Shown: piece after piece, positions 1 through 8,062 of the stretch
Position numbering within the stretch: the first letter of the stretch is position 1
How the letters are laid out: the number at the start of each line of letters is the position of its first letter
Assembly (NCBI GenBank): GCA_947447665.1
Contig: CANFJX010000002.1
Coordinates: 62,001-126,000, forward strand
From: Bacteriovoracaceae bacterium
GTDB taxonomy: Bacteria; Bdellovibrionota; UBA1018
Reading direction: 5' to 3'
DNA length: 64,000 nt
The notes under the pieces: generated by a model
Seen by the model: only the letters and a program-made list of their open reading frames with translations
Databases searched by the model: none
Told to the model about the DNA's origin: nothing
Made by a program: the position numbers and the translations under genes

Positions 1-1
1 T

Positions 2-652
2 ACCTACAGCTGGAATGAGGACCAGAGTGATGCCACCTTGCTTTCTAGCAGCCTTGAGCGTGAGGTGAACTTAGGCCGAAATTCACCATCGGGTTCCATG
101 CAAAAGCAAAAGTGGATTTATCCGAGTCGGTCGATGTGTCTGCAGTGTCACAATGCTTGGTCGGGCGCAGCTCTGGGGCTCCGAACTGAGCAATTGAATC
201 AAAGCATGGCTGCAGGGGGTGCTTTTCAGAATCAATTAGAAGCCTGGGATGCGCAGGGCTTCTTCTCAAAGCCCATTCCAAAAGCGGCTACACTTAAACG
301 ATATGCTCATCTGAATGATAGTTCAGAATCAATTGACACCCGAGTTCGCTCCTATCTGGCGGTGAATTGTGCCCACTGTCACCAGCCCGGTACCGCCATT
401 CGAAGTCCGGTGGACCTCCGTTTTAAAACCCCCCTTCCTTACACGCAGATGATCAATGAGATGGCGAACCTGGGAGATATGGGTTTAGAGGAGCCGTTGA
501 TTATTAAACCCGGAGATCATTCACTGAGTGTTCTTTGGATCAGGATGAACACAACAAATACTCACCATATGCCCCTGATCGGAGCAGCGATTACGGATCA
601 GGAGGCCGTCGATTTGGTACGCGATTGGATCGATCAGATGAAGCCCAATTAG
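2..652 (+). CDS. Diheme c-type cytochrome, C-terminal part (cut by window start)
   Basis: The reading frame is open from base 2, so the N-terminus lies outside the window; 216 residues are visible. Two haem-binding CxxCH motifs are seen, CLQCH near visible residue 46 and CAHCH near 123, with a downstream HHMP that could supply an axial Met or His. The arrangement fits the SO2930-like diheme cytochromes that often accompany PQQ sugar dehydrogenases; that family name is from memory. It is presumably periplasmic and passes electrons from a dehydrogenase to the respiratory chain. The next gene, a PQQ-type sugar dehydrogenase 70 bases downstream on the same strand, is the likely partner. Signal peptide and start cannot be judged. 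Confidence 0.75.
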   Translation, partial: TYSWNEDQSDATLLSSSLEREVNLGRNSPSGSMQKQKWIYPSRSMCLQCHNAWSGAALGLRTEQLNQSMAAGGAFQNQLEAWDAQGFFSKPIPKAATLKRYAHLNDSSESIDTRVRSYLAVNCAHCHQPGTAIRSPVDLRFKTPLPYTQMINEMANLGDMGLEEPLIIKPGDHSLSVLWIRMNTTNTHHMPLIGAAITDQEAVDLVRDWIDQMKPN

Positions 653-722
653 GCATCCGAATTGCTTAGTGTGGAGTAATTTTTCGACGGAGCTAGAATA
701 GCTGATGACAATGGGGTTGATT

Positions 723-1862
723 ATGAAGAGTTCGTATTATTTACAGGTGCCATTTTTAATTTTTTCGGCTTTTTGGATGAATACCTACAGCAAAGTTGAA
801 GCAGCCGAATTGCCTCCAGGATTTACAGAAGTCAAGATCACTGACGAGTTAGTGAACCCGACGAGCTTCCGATTTGCGCCCGATGGAAGGATATTTGTGC
901 TGCAACAAGGGGGGCAGGTTCGGGTGATTAAAAATGGGGTTTTACTTCCGGAGCCATTTCTCTCCCTCTCCGTCGACAGTCGCGGCGAGCATGGCCTCCT
1001 AGGGATAGCCTTTGATCCTAATTTTAATTTAAACCCCTACGTTTATATTTATTATACAGCACTAACTCCTGCGATTCACAATCGGGTAAGTCGGTTTACT
1101 GTAGTTGGGGATCGAGCCTTAGAGAATAGTGAGAAAATTGTGTTTGAGTTAGATAACACAGGGCGGTCTATTTTTCACAGCGGTGGAGCGATCCACTTTT
1201 CGAGAGACGGAAAATTATTTTTGGGTGTGGGTGACAACGCCTTGAGATTTGGAGCCAATGCCCAAGACCTCTCTAATCCATTTGGAAAAATTCTTAGAAT
1301 TAACATCGATGGCTCCATCCCTGAGGATAATCCATTTTTCAAAGTTGCCAAGGATAACGGTCGTGCAACCTGGGCCTTAGGTTTTAGGAATCCATTTACG
1401 TTTCATTTCCAGAATGGAACCGATCGAATGTTTGCTAATGACGTCGGGGCAGAGTCCTGGGAGGAAATTAATGAGGTCATTGCTGGTCAGAATTATGGCT
1501 GGCCGCTTCATGAGGGAACGAGTGATGATCCTCGTTTCAAGGCGCCGATTTATACCTACGCTCATGGGCCGGTAACCAGTGATACCATGGGTTGCGCAAT
1601 TACCGGAGGCACTTTCTATGATCCAGTCAGTCCACTCTATCCAAAACAGTATTTTGGCCAATACTTCTTCATTGATTATTGTGCGGGGTGGATGAGAATT
1701 CTGAATCCAGAAACCCATGCGGTTGAGCCGTTTGGAAGACAATTAGCTTCGAGCCCTGTTTCTCTGGAGGTAGGCCCGGATGGGAAGCTCTATTACCTGA
1801 GTCTCTGGTACCATGGACTCTACGCAATCAGCTATGAAGCCCCCCATCCATCGCCGACGTGA
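723..1862 (+). CDS. Secreted PQQ-dependent sugar dehydrogenase (glucose/sorbosone dehydrogenase family)
   Basis: A beta-propeller aldose dehydrogenase that would oxidise sugars in the periplasm using PQQ. The ATG at 723 was chosen because GGGG lies 6 bases upstream and because it gives a direct signal peptide (about residues 1-28, ending VEA-AE); ATGs at 705 and 711 are in frame. Family signatures are visible: NPTSFRFAPDGRIFV, EHGLLGIAFDP, the HSGGAIHF segment with the candidate catalytic His, GVGDN, GFRNPF, and GQNYGWP. At 379 residues it has the usual length. It follows the diheme cytochrome and likely donates electrons to it. Its stop codon directly abuts the stop of the convergent FN3 gene with no spacer. 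Confidence 0.82.
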   Translation: MKSSYYLQVPFLIFSAFWMNTYSKVEAAELPPGFTEVKITDELVNPTSFRFAPDGRIFVLQQGGQVRVIKNGVLLPEPFLSLSVDSRGEHGLLGIAFDPNFNLNPYVYIYYTALTPAIHNRVSRFTVVGDRALENSEKIVFELDNTGRSIFHSGGAIHFSRDGKLFLGVGDNALRFGANAQDLSNPFGKILRINIDGSIPEDNPFFKVAKDNGRATWALGFRNPFTFHFQNGTDRMFANDVGAESWEEINEVIAGQNYGWPLHEGTSDDPRFKAPIYTYAHGPVTSDTMGCAITGGTFYDPVSPLYPKQYFGQYFFIDYCAGWMRILNPETHAVEPFGRQLASSPVSLEVGPDGKLYYLSLWYHGLYAISYEAPHPSPT

Positions 1863-2930
1863 CTAGAGCGGAGTGACTTCGACCGAGTAGATGTGAACAC
1901 GGGCGTCCTCGGTATAGAGACCGATGGTGCCGGGCACATCATAGAGCAGATGGGTAGCTGCAGTCCCGGTATAGTTAACAACCTGAATTCCGTTGATCAT
2001 AACGGATACCTGTTGTCCCACTTTGGTAAGTTGGATCGTGGAAATCGAGCCGATCAAGTTGACCGGGGAGGATGCGGTCGCGAGATAGGTCTCGCCGATC
2101 GAATTAAAAGCCGTTCCTAACTCAATCCCGTTGGTCTTAAATTCGAAGAAATTAGTCTCTTTTAATCCATCGGGCGTGGCCGAGCCTGACCTATAGTTAA
2201 AAAATAACCAAAAAACTTCCCATGGATTTGGAGTGGGAGTTCGGAGCTGCTGCTCAGTGGCAACGACGACTGAGACTGTAAAGTTCTGAATCGGATTTTG
2301 GCTGTAGGCGTGGGACAAGACGAGGCAGGCTTCCGTGGCGCTGGGAGTAGTGGACGTTTCAGGTTGCATGATAATTCCCTGGACCGGGTCGAAAGTCACA
2401 CTGCCGTAGCCATTATAAATCATGTCCCAATCCGAGGCTGAGGTTCCAAGAGAGGTAGGGACTGGACTAGGAGATGGCGTAATCGAAGGCAGGGGCGAAG
2501 GTAGTGGCGAGGGGCTCGCCACTGGGCTGGGCGATGGCGTGATTGCAGGCAAAGTCCAAAAGGTAGAGTCTCCAGAGCTCGCGGTGTAACCGTATTTGTC
2601 GGCGGATTTCACCATGAAATGGTAGACGGTACCGGGGGTGAGGCCAGTAAGATTCAATCGGTGAGAAGTGACGTAAACTGCATTGTGAGAGGCAGCCAGA
2701 CCGTACTGGGGGGTGGTGCCGTAGTAGACCCAAGTGCTGCTCGTTCGGTTCGTATTCCAGAGGATGCTGGCAGCGTTTGAAGTCACTTGCGTGGCTTGAA
2801 CATTGGAAATCTGCAAGGCTTGGGTACTTGTATGAGCCAGAGACTCGACTCCGCCAGTAAAAGCAAAAAAGACTTGAACGAAAAAAATCGAAACAGGGAA
2901 ATACCCCCTGCCGATATGCCGTCTCATCAT
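1863..2930 (-). CDS. Secreted FN3 protein with Pro-Ser linker and lectin-like C-terminal domain
   Basis: Function unknown. The ATG at 2930 is preceded by GAGG at a 6-base spacing; an upstream in-frame TTG at 2942 is less likely. An N-terminal signal peptide (FFVQVFFAFTGG) is followed by a fibronectin type III-like domain at about residues 35-130 (IWNTNRTSSTWVYYG, LTGLTPGTVYHF), a linker rich in TPSPSP and SPLPSP at about 130-165, and a C-terminal region of about 190 residues with a concanavalin-like or DUF1080-like look (FEFKTNGIE, VMINGIQVVNY, GTIGLYTED). Such proteins usually bind extracellular polysaccharide or host surfaces; that is inference. It is divergent from the ebo cluster and convergent with the sugar dehydrogenase. 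Confidence 0.7.
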   Translation of the reverse strand: MMRRHIGRGYFPVSIFFVQVFFAFTGGVESLAHTSTQALQISNVQATQVTSNAASILWNTNRTSSTWVYYGTTPQYGLAASHNAVYVTSHRLNLTGLTPGTVYHFMVKSADKYGYTASSGDSTFWTLPAITPSPSPVASPSPLPSPLPSITPSPSPVPTSLGTSASDWDMIYNGYGSVTFDPVQGIIMQPETSTTPSATEACLVLSHAYSQNPIQNFTVSVVVATEQQLRTPTPNPWEVFWLFFNYRSGSATPDGLKETNFFEFKTNGIELGTAFNSIGETYLATASSPVNLIGSISTIQLTKVGQQVSVMINGIQVVNYTGTAATHLLYDVPGTIGLYTEDARVHIYSVEVTPL

Positions 2931-3067
2931 AATGGGCCTCAATTCTTATTTGGTTTAGTAGAATATTTATTAAATACGCGATGAGGCTAAATATGTTTCT
3001 TTTGTTTATTTATTTTTCTTTTTTGGTTTGGAATGTCTATTGCAATTAGTCATTTAGGAGGCAAACC

Positions 3068-3358
3068 ATGAAAAAAATGACTGTCGATAAAATAATCCAA
3101 AAAGATTTCATCGAAAATCGGTCGAGAGTTCTCGATCTCGCCGCCTATCTAGATCGAATTGATCGATCCGACGAGAGCACAGGCGTGACTGACTTCCGGG
3201 TTGATTCCCTGAAAAGGGCAATTGCTCATCTAATTGAGGGTGGTCCTGGAAGAGTGATTCGAGCTCAGGGAATCTTGAGTGATCAATCACTTTTAATCCG
3301 GGATTCAGCTGAAAAAAATCAGGGAGCTTTCGGGGCTTCCAGAAATTCTTGTTGTTAA
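3068..3358 (+). CDS. Small protein heading the ebo cluster, unknown function
   Basis: 96 residues with a strong TAGGAGG 6 bases before the ATG, so translation is well supported. It is rich in charged residues, with a core RVLDLAAYLDRIDR then DFRVDSLKRAI, suggesting two amphipathic helices, and no signal peptide. The last residues are NSCC, a pair of C-terminal cysteines. It sits where eboA often lies and is followed after 14 bases by eboB, whose ribosome binding site begins inside its stop codon. It is much shorter than the EboA proteins I know of (about 200 residues or more), so I do not call it eboA. It could be a truncated or replaced EboA, or an accessory protein. Confidence 0.6.
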   Translation: MKKMTVDKIIQKDFIENRSRVLDLAAYLDRIDRSDESTGVTDFRVDSLKRAIAHLIEGGPGRVIRAQGILSDQSLLIRDSAEKNQGAFGASRNSCC

Positions 3359-3372
3359 AGGAGAACTTTAAA

Positions 3373-4182
3373 ATGGCCTTTATCGATCCGCACATTCATA
3401 TGGTTTCTCGAACGACTGAGGATTATGAACGGATGGCCGTTGCAGGCTGCATTGCGATCTCTGAGCCAGCATTTTGGCCAGGTTTTGATCGGAGGACTCC
3501 GGAGGGGTTTTACGACTATTTTCGTCAGCTCACGGATTTTGAGCCTCGCCGTGGAACACAATTCGGAATTCAGCACTGGTCCTGGTTAGGTTTGAACCCT
3601 AAGGAGGCTGAGGATGTCGATTTTTCCCGGGAAGTGATTGCTTTAATTCCTGAGTTTCTTGGGCGCCCCTCAGTTTTGGGAATAGGTGAAATCGGTCTCA
3701 ATAAGATTTCCCGAAATGAGCTCCAAATTTTTCAGGAACAAGTTGAACTGGCTATAGAATACCAGCAGTTGATTATGGTTCATACCCCTCACTTAGAGGA
3801 TAAGCTGAAGGGCACTCGCTGGATTCTTGATGTTTTACGAGAGTCCGGTGCGATTCCTGAGAGAGTCCTGGTTGACCATGTGGAAGAGCATACTGCATCG
3901 ATGGTCTTAGATCGTGGATTCTGGGCCGGGCTGACTCTCTATCCTTTCTCTAAATGCAGTATTCCCAGGGCTGTCGATTTGGTTGAAGTTTTTGGTGCTG
4001 ACCGGCTGATGGTCAATTCGGGGGGTGACTGGGGGCAGAGTGATCCATTGTCAGTTCCTAGATTGATCCTAGAGATGAGACTCAGAGGGCATGATTCTAG
4101 AACCATCGAGGGACCCACCCTGAGAAACGCGATTCAATTTTTTTCGCAATCTAAACATTTTAGATTTGAATTGGACGCATAA
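3373..4182 (+). CDS. eboB: EboB, TatD-like metal-dependent hydrolase
   Basis: TIM-barrel metallohydrolase of the TatD family, 269 residues. The ATG at 3373 has AAAGGAG 9 bases upstream; an in-frame start at 3349 would overlap the previous gene and lacks that signal. Metal-ligand motifs are visible: IDPHIHMVSR (HxH) at the N-terminus, IGEIGLNK (Glu), MVHTPH, VDHVEEH, and NSGGDWG (Asp) near the C-terminus. In the ebo cluster described from cyanobacteria, algae plastids and pseudomonads, a TatD-like protein is one of the six conserved members. The substrate is unknown; the cluster has been linked to moving a metabolite precursor to the periplasm. Its TAA overlaps the eboE ATG (TAATG). Confidence 0.82.
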   Translation: MAFIDPHIHMVSRTTEDYERMAVAGCIAISEPAFWPGFDRRTPEGFYDYFRQLTDFEPRRGTQFGIQHWSWLGLNPKEAEDVDFSREVIALIPEFLGRPSVLGIGEIGLNKISRNELQIFQEQVELAIEYQQLIMVHTPHLEDKLKGTRWILDVLRESGAIPERVLVDHVEEHTASMVLDRGFWAGLTLYPFSKCSIPRAVDLVEVFGADRLMVNSGGDWGQSDPLSVPRLILEMRLRGHDSRTIEGPTLRNAIQFFSQSKHFRFELDA

Positions 4183-5378
4183 TGGGAGGAATTCCAGGTT
4201 CAGTTCTTTTGGGTTATTGCACCAACAGTTTTCCTGGTGACTCCTGGGCAGATGTGCTCAGTCACCTCTCGACTGAGGCCATATTCATTGGCTCTCGAAC
4301 TCAGGCTGGAGTCGGGATTTGGTTGTCCCATCGAGCGGTTACAAAATTGATCGAAGGCGCCCAAATCGAGAAACTCAGGAGTTTGCTCAGGGAAAAGGGG
4401 CTTCAGGTTTTTTCAATCAACGGGTTTCCTTTTGGAAACTTTCAGGGTCCCCAGGTGAAGTCCTCAGTTTATTTCCCAAATTGGAGCGATCCTGCTCGAC
4501 TGGGTTATACGCTCAAACTCATTCAGGTGGCTCAAGAGCTGGCTCAAGACGGAGAGGACTTCAGTATTTCGACTCTGCCTTTGGGCGATCGATGGAGTTT
4601 TAACGATCCTAGGATGATCGCTCGAGCCTCTGGATTTCTGGCTCGAGCGGTCGAAGTGCTTTATGAGGTCGAGCAACGGACCGGGGTACAGATTCACCTT
4701 TCACTTGAACCAGAGCCGCTTTGCTTTTTAGAAACGGCCGTAGATGTCGTCAGTTATTTCAAAACCTCACTCTTCCCGATTGCAATTCCATTCCTCCGGG
4801 AGAGATGGGGGATGAGTGCTTTACAAACACAGGAGGTTATCCTCGATAAGGTCCGAGTTTGTTATGACACTTGTCATGCGGCGGTCCTCTTTCAGGAGCC
4901 TTTCGAAGCGCTCAAGATCTATCAAATTGAAGGGATTCGAATTGGTAAAGTGCAATTGAGTTCAGCCCTGGTCATCGACTGTAAAGAGGGGCGGATTGAG
5001 TCAGGCGCTTCAGTGCTTGATGTGCTGAGGCCATTTGCAGAGGATCGGTATCTCCATCAAGTGGTTGGAACTGATCTGAGAGGGCGAAGGGTAGAATATT
5101 GCGATTTATCAGAGGCTCTCGCTGCTTGGGAAGAATTGCCGCCGAGTGGTCAGTTTCGGGTTCATTACCATGTTCCAATTCATCAATCCCGGTTTGGAGA
5201 TCTGGGCTCGACCCAAGATCACTTGGTCAAATTGCTGAAAATTGCTGAGACCACCTGGGTTTCTCGCTACTGGGAGGTTGAGACCTACACTTGGAGTGTT
5301 CTACCCTCGAGTGAGCGATGCAGTTCGGTATCAGAGGGGGTCATTCGTGAGATCGAGTGGGTTCGAGGTCTTCTATGA
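4182..5378 (+). CDS. eboE: EboE, xylose-isomerase-like TIM-barrel protein
   Basis: 398 residues resembling sugar phosphate isomerase/epimerase barrels. The N-terminus (GYCTNSFPGDSWADVL) and the segment FSINGFPFGNFQG are typical of EboE as I know it; later motifs include HLSLEPEPLCFLE and VCYDTCHAAV, where Glu, Asp and His could bind a divalent metal, and YHVPIH. It starts in a one-base TAATG overlap with eboB and ends in an ATGA overlap with eboC, so the three are translationally coupled. The reaction of EboE is not established. No signal peptide, so it is cytoplasmic. Confidence 0.85.
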   Translation: MGGIPGSVLLGYCTNSFPGDSWADVLSHLSTEAIFIGSRTQAGVGIWLSHRAVTKLIEGAQIEKLRSLLREKGLQVFSINGFPFGNFQGPQVKSSVYFPNWSDPARLGYTLKLIQVAQELAQDGEDFSISTLPLGDRWSFNDPRMIARASGFLARAVEVLYEVEQRTGVQIHLSLEPEPLCFLETAVDVVSYFKTSLFPIAIPFLRERWGMSALQTQEVILDKVRVCYDTCHAAVLFQEPFEALKIYQIEGIRIGKVQLSSALVIDCKEGRIESGASVLDVLRPFAEDRYLHQVVGTDLRGRRVEYCDLSEALAAWEELPPSGQFRVHYHVPIHQSRFGDLGSTQDHLVKLLKIAETTWVSRYWEVETYTWSVLPSSERCSSVSEGVIREIEWVRGLL

Positions 5379-6250
5379 ACCCACTCCCTCAGTGGAAAGA
5401 CCTTGCTCAGTTGGGCCGTATCTCTAATCTCCCGACTTGTATGAGTGGCGCAATCGCTGGGTTTTACTTGGGAGGGGGTAACCTCCTGAGTGATTGGTTT
5501 CTTTTGCTTGCGAGTTGTTTCACGATCGTTTGCTTCTATGAGGCAGGCATGGTTTTTAACGATTTCTTCGACCGAGAGGTCGATGCCATCGAACGACCCG
5601 AGCGGCCCATTCCCTCTGGTCGGATCAGTCCCTTCCATGCTCAAATGATGGGAGGAGCGCTGCTAGCGATAGGCTTGTTGACGGTTCGTGCATTTTTTCC
5701 TCATGGGCTGGTCATTGCTCTAGTCCTGGTGATGATGATTTTAATCTATGATCGTTGGCATCTTCACTGGACTATTTCTCCGCTCATCATGGGGACTTGC
5801 AGGGGCCTCATCTATCCTCTTTCGGCTTGCGCAGCGGGTTGGACCCCGGCAATTTCATCATGGACTCGGCTGCCGTTAGAAATGGCTCTCTATGTGAGTT
5901 TTTTAAGCTGGCTCGCTCGAGACGAAATGATTCCGACTCTTCCACGAGCCAAGCAGACGCTGCCTTTTCTCGCTAGCTCAGTTTGGTTCCTCGATGGACA
6001 GAGCTTAGCTCAGGGTGATTCACTGATTCAATGCGCCCTACTGCTGGGTGTGTTGTGGTCCGTCTACTTGGGGGTGCGCCTTTTCAAATTTGAGATCCGA
6101 GTCCGCGAGGCAGTGGGCGGTATGTTGGCGGCTATTGCTCTGTGGGATGCTGCAATTCTTGCAACGTGCTCCACCCGTCTGGGCGTCGGTGTGGCTTGGA
6201 TTTGTTTTTTATTGACGATCTTGGGCCACCGAAAGATTCGAGGCACGTAA
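5375..6250 (+). CDS. eboC: EboC, UbiA-family prenyltransferase
   Basis: 291-residue polytopic membrane protein of the UbiA superfamily. The ATG at 5375 overlaps the eboE stop as ATGA and has GAGG upstream; an earlier ATG at 5357 is also in frame. The first Asp-rich motif is VFNDFFDREVDAIERPERPIP, i.e. NDxxDxxxD at about residues 63-71, the Mg-diphosphate site. The second loop has IYDRWHLHWTISPLIMG, where the usual second Asp motif is weaker. Eight or nine hydrophobic segments are expected. In the ebo pathway it probably prenylates a polar acceptor or makes a lipid carrier at the inner membrane (inference). It is the last gene before a strong hairpin terminator. Confidence 0.85.
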   Translation: MNPLPQWKDLAQLGRISNLPTCMSGAIAGFYLGGGNLLSDWFLLLASCFTIVCFYEAGMVFNDFFDREVDAIERPERPIPSGRISPFHAQMMGGALLAIGLLTVRAFFPHGLVIALVLVMMILIYDRWHLHWTISPLIMGTCRGLIYPLSACAAGWTPAISSWTRLPLEMALYVSFLSWLARDEMIPTLPRAKQTLPFLASSVWFLDGQSLAQGDSLIQCALLLGVLWSVYLGVRLFKFEIRVREAVGGMLAAIALWDAAILATCSTRLGVGVAWICFLLTILGHRKIRGT

Positions 6251-6255
6251 AAAAC

Positions 6256-6290
6256 GCCCGAGGGACCTAGGTCCTCTCGGGCTTTGATTT
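6256..6290. terminator. Bidirectional Rho-independent terminator after eboC
   Basis: Inverted repeat with left arm GCCCGAGGGACC at 6256-6267 and right arm GGTCCTCTCGGGC at 6270-6282, one bulged base. On the plus strand it is followed by TTTGATTTT and on the minus strand by GTTTTTT, so it should stop transcription from both sides. That implies a minus-strand transcript from the gap beyond eboC. Confidence 0.8.
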
Positions 6291-6633
6291 TACCGACTTC
6301 CCCGAGGGGTCGTCATGTATAGTTACATATTTGGCTTCTGGCAAGTGACCTACGATTTTCGTAAGGGGCTCTACCTCCCGGCAGACCCACTCGCCTGAGT
6401 CATTACTTATTTAATTTTTATTTCTTAATCTGAATTTTGCTGTCGCGGTCCGACCCGGCCAAGGTCCGATCCGGCAGTCCATGAGCACCGTAGACGTCTT
6501 CGAATCTAAGACGGTTCAGCCCATGCTAAGCGATTTTTGGAGGTCCTCTCTCAGATACTTCGAAAAAGGCATTCCACTTATGAGGCGCACTGTCCTTCGG
6601 CGCCGTTGAAATTTTCTCAGTCGTTTTATGCAT
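6267..6633 (-). pseudogene. Possible decayed or very short minus-strand gene in the eboC-alkB gap
   Basis: The 620-base gap 6251-6870 holds no long gene. On the minus strand an ATG at 6633 has a perfect AGGAGG 7 bases upstream and opens a 34-codon frame ending in TAG at 6526. Without that stop the same frame would run 35 more codons (LRFEDVYGAHGLPDRT...) to TAA near 6420. A neighbouring frame, shifted by one base, then continues with a protein-like stretch (GEWVCREVEPL, VTIHDDPSGK) to a TAG at 6267 inside the bidirectional terminator. One stop plus one frameshift would merge these into a protein of about 120 residues. I do not recognise it. Alternatives are a real 34-residue peptide or a structured RNA. 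The rest of the gap (6634-6870) shows nothing clear. Confidence 0.35.
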
Positions 6634-6870
6634 TTAACGTCCTCCTAATAATTTGAGATTAGTTCGAATCAACCGAGTTCACAATTGTGTCTGCATTGAC
6701 TGGCGGATCCGAGTTCAGCCAAAGGTTTGAATAGAAAGAGAAAAACACCCAAAAAAAAATTCCAATGAGAGTCCTTTTTCTGCGTCGAGGGATCGATTGC
6801 AACTGATGGAAGGAGGCGTGTCACGATCGATTCACTGCCACCCAGACGAGAAAAGTGGGATGATTGAAGT

Positions 6871-7884
6871 ATGAACCGTTACAAGTACTTACTCGCATTT
6901 ACACTCCCTCTTTCTGTCGCTCTCTCCCTGGAATGGGGAGATCGTAGGGCATTCTTTGCTGTTCTTTATGGATTCGTCCTTCTTCCCTTTTTTGAACTTC
7001 TTTTACCCGTCTCCAGCCGGCCCTTGCCCCAAATAGAGGAAAGAGGCTTGGAGTCAGATCGACTCTACGATGGGATGCTCTGGCTAATGGTTCCAATTCA
7101 ATATGGCTTACTTTTATTTTTTTGTTTCAGGATTTCATCGGAAGGTATGTCCCCAATTGTCGGACTCGCCCTGATCAGTGCATTTGGGCTGGCATGTGGG
7201 GTGATCGGGATCAATGTAGCTCACGAACTTGGGCATCGTAAATCGAGATTCGAGCGGGTGCTTGCACGGGCCCTCCTTGCAACATCGCTGAATTGGCAAT
7301 TTTATGTCGAACACAACCGCGGGCACCATCGCAACGTGGGTACTCCAGGGGATACTGAGACTTCCATGTTGAATGAGTCCCTGTATCGCTTTTGGATTCG
7401 TGCGATCCGCGATAGTTTTCTCGGCGCATGGATGCGCGATCGCAATGAAATGATTCTTGGTATTGCGGTGGAGTTTTTCCTAATGGCCGCGATTTATTCT
7501 GCGTTCGGAGGACGGGCGCTCGCTGGATTTGTGGGAAGTGCCCTTTTCGGTGTCTTGCTTCTGCAGTCAGTTAATTATATCGAGCATTACGGCCTCACTC
7601 GGAAGAGGCTTACCTCGGGGGGGTACGAGCAGGTGATGGCTCATCATTCCTGGAATTCGAGTCATATGCTCTCTCGAGCCATGCTGTTCGAACTTTCACG
7701 GCACTCGGATCATCACGCGAATGTGACTCGAAAATATCAAATCCTCCGGCACCTCGAAGAAAGTCCGCAAATGCCTGTGGGATATCCTTCAATGATTATC
7801 CTAGCGCTCATTCCCCCTCTCTGGTTCAAGGTTATGAACCCAAGAGTCCTAGCCAGCCAAGCTTCCCATTCACTTCCACTTTAA
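6871..7884 (+). CDS. alkB: AlkB-like integral membrane alkane/fatty-chain monooxygenase
   Basis: 337-residue membrane di-iron monooxygenase. All the alkane hydroxylase boxes are present: HELGH at 118-122, EHNRGHH at 147-153, NYIEHYG at 235-241, and RHSDHHAN at 277-284, between hydrophobic helices. Family members hydroxylate terminal CH3 groups of alkanes or related chains, taking electrons from rubredoxin; no rubredoxin gene is seen in the window. It is somewhat shorter than the roughly 400-residue Pseudomonas enzyme. It lies between eboC and eboF on the same strand, after a terminator and a 620-base gap and before a weak terminator, so it may have its own promoter. Its substrate may be a product of the ebo pathway rather than alkane; that is inference. 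Confidence 0.85.
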   Translation: MNRYKYLLAFTLPLSVALSLEWGDRRAFFAVLYGFVLLPFFELLLPVSSRPLPQIEERGLESDRLYDGMLWLMVPIQYGLLLFFCFRISSEGMSPIVGLALISAFGLACGVIGINVAHELGHRKSRFERVLARALLATSLNWQFYVEHNRGHHRNVGTPGDTETSMLNESLYRFWIRAIRDSFLGAWMRDRNEMILGIAVEFFLMAAIYSAFGGRALAGFVGSALFGVLLLQSVNYIEHYGLTRKRLTSGGYEQVMAHHSWNSSHMLSRAMLFELSRHSDHHANVTRKYQILRHLEESPQMPVGYPSMIILALIPPLWFKVMNPRVLASQASHSLPL

Positions 7885-7903
7885 GTCCATCCACTGCTAT
7901 TTT

Positions 7904-7928
7904 AATAATGAAGTCGATTATTTTTTGT
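7904..7928 (+). terminator. Weak AT-only hairpin after the AlkB-like gene
   Basis: AATAAT at 7904-7909 and ATTATT at 7917-7922 form a 6-bp stem followed by TTTTTG. The stem has only A-T pairs, so termination would be inefficient; eboF may be reached by read-through. Confidence 0.3.
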
Positions 7929-8062
7929 CACGGTGCACTTCTTGCTAGGTGTTAAAAGCGCCCGCTGGGGTACTCTTCCTGACTCAAGTTTTATCGGGGT
8001 CCTTCGGCTATTGAAAAGTTTGAGGCATTTGAGCGCAAGTTCGGGTTGAGTGGAGGATTTTG

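Noticed and set aside
1377..1742. 121-codon minus-strand frame inside the sugar dehydrogenase gene
   Set aside because: Antisense to conserved propeller motifs, with no start signal.
3068..3358. Calling the head gene eboA
   Set aside because: At 96 residues it is far shorter than EboA proteins as I know them, and I see no shared motif.
6267..6633. tmRNA or RNase P RNA in the eboC-alkB gap
   Set aside because: The conserved tmRNA and RNase P sequence blocks were looked for and not seen; a decayed gene fits better.
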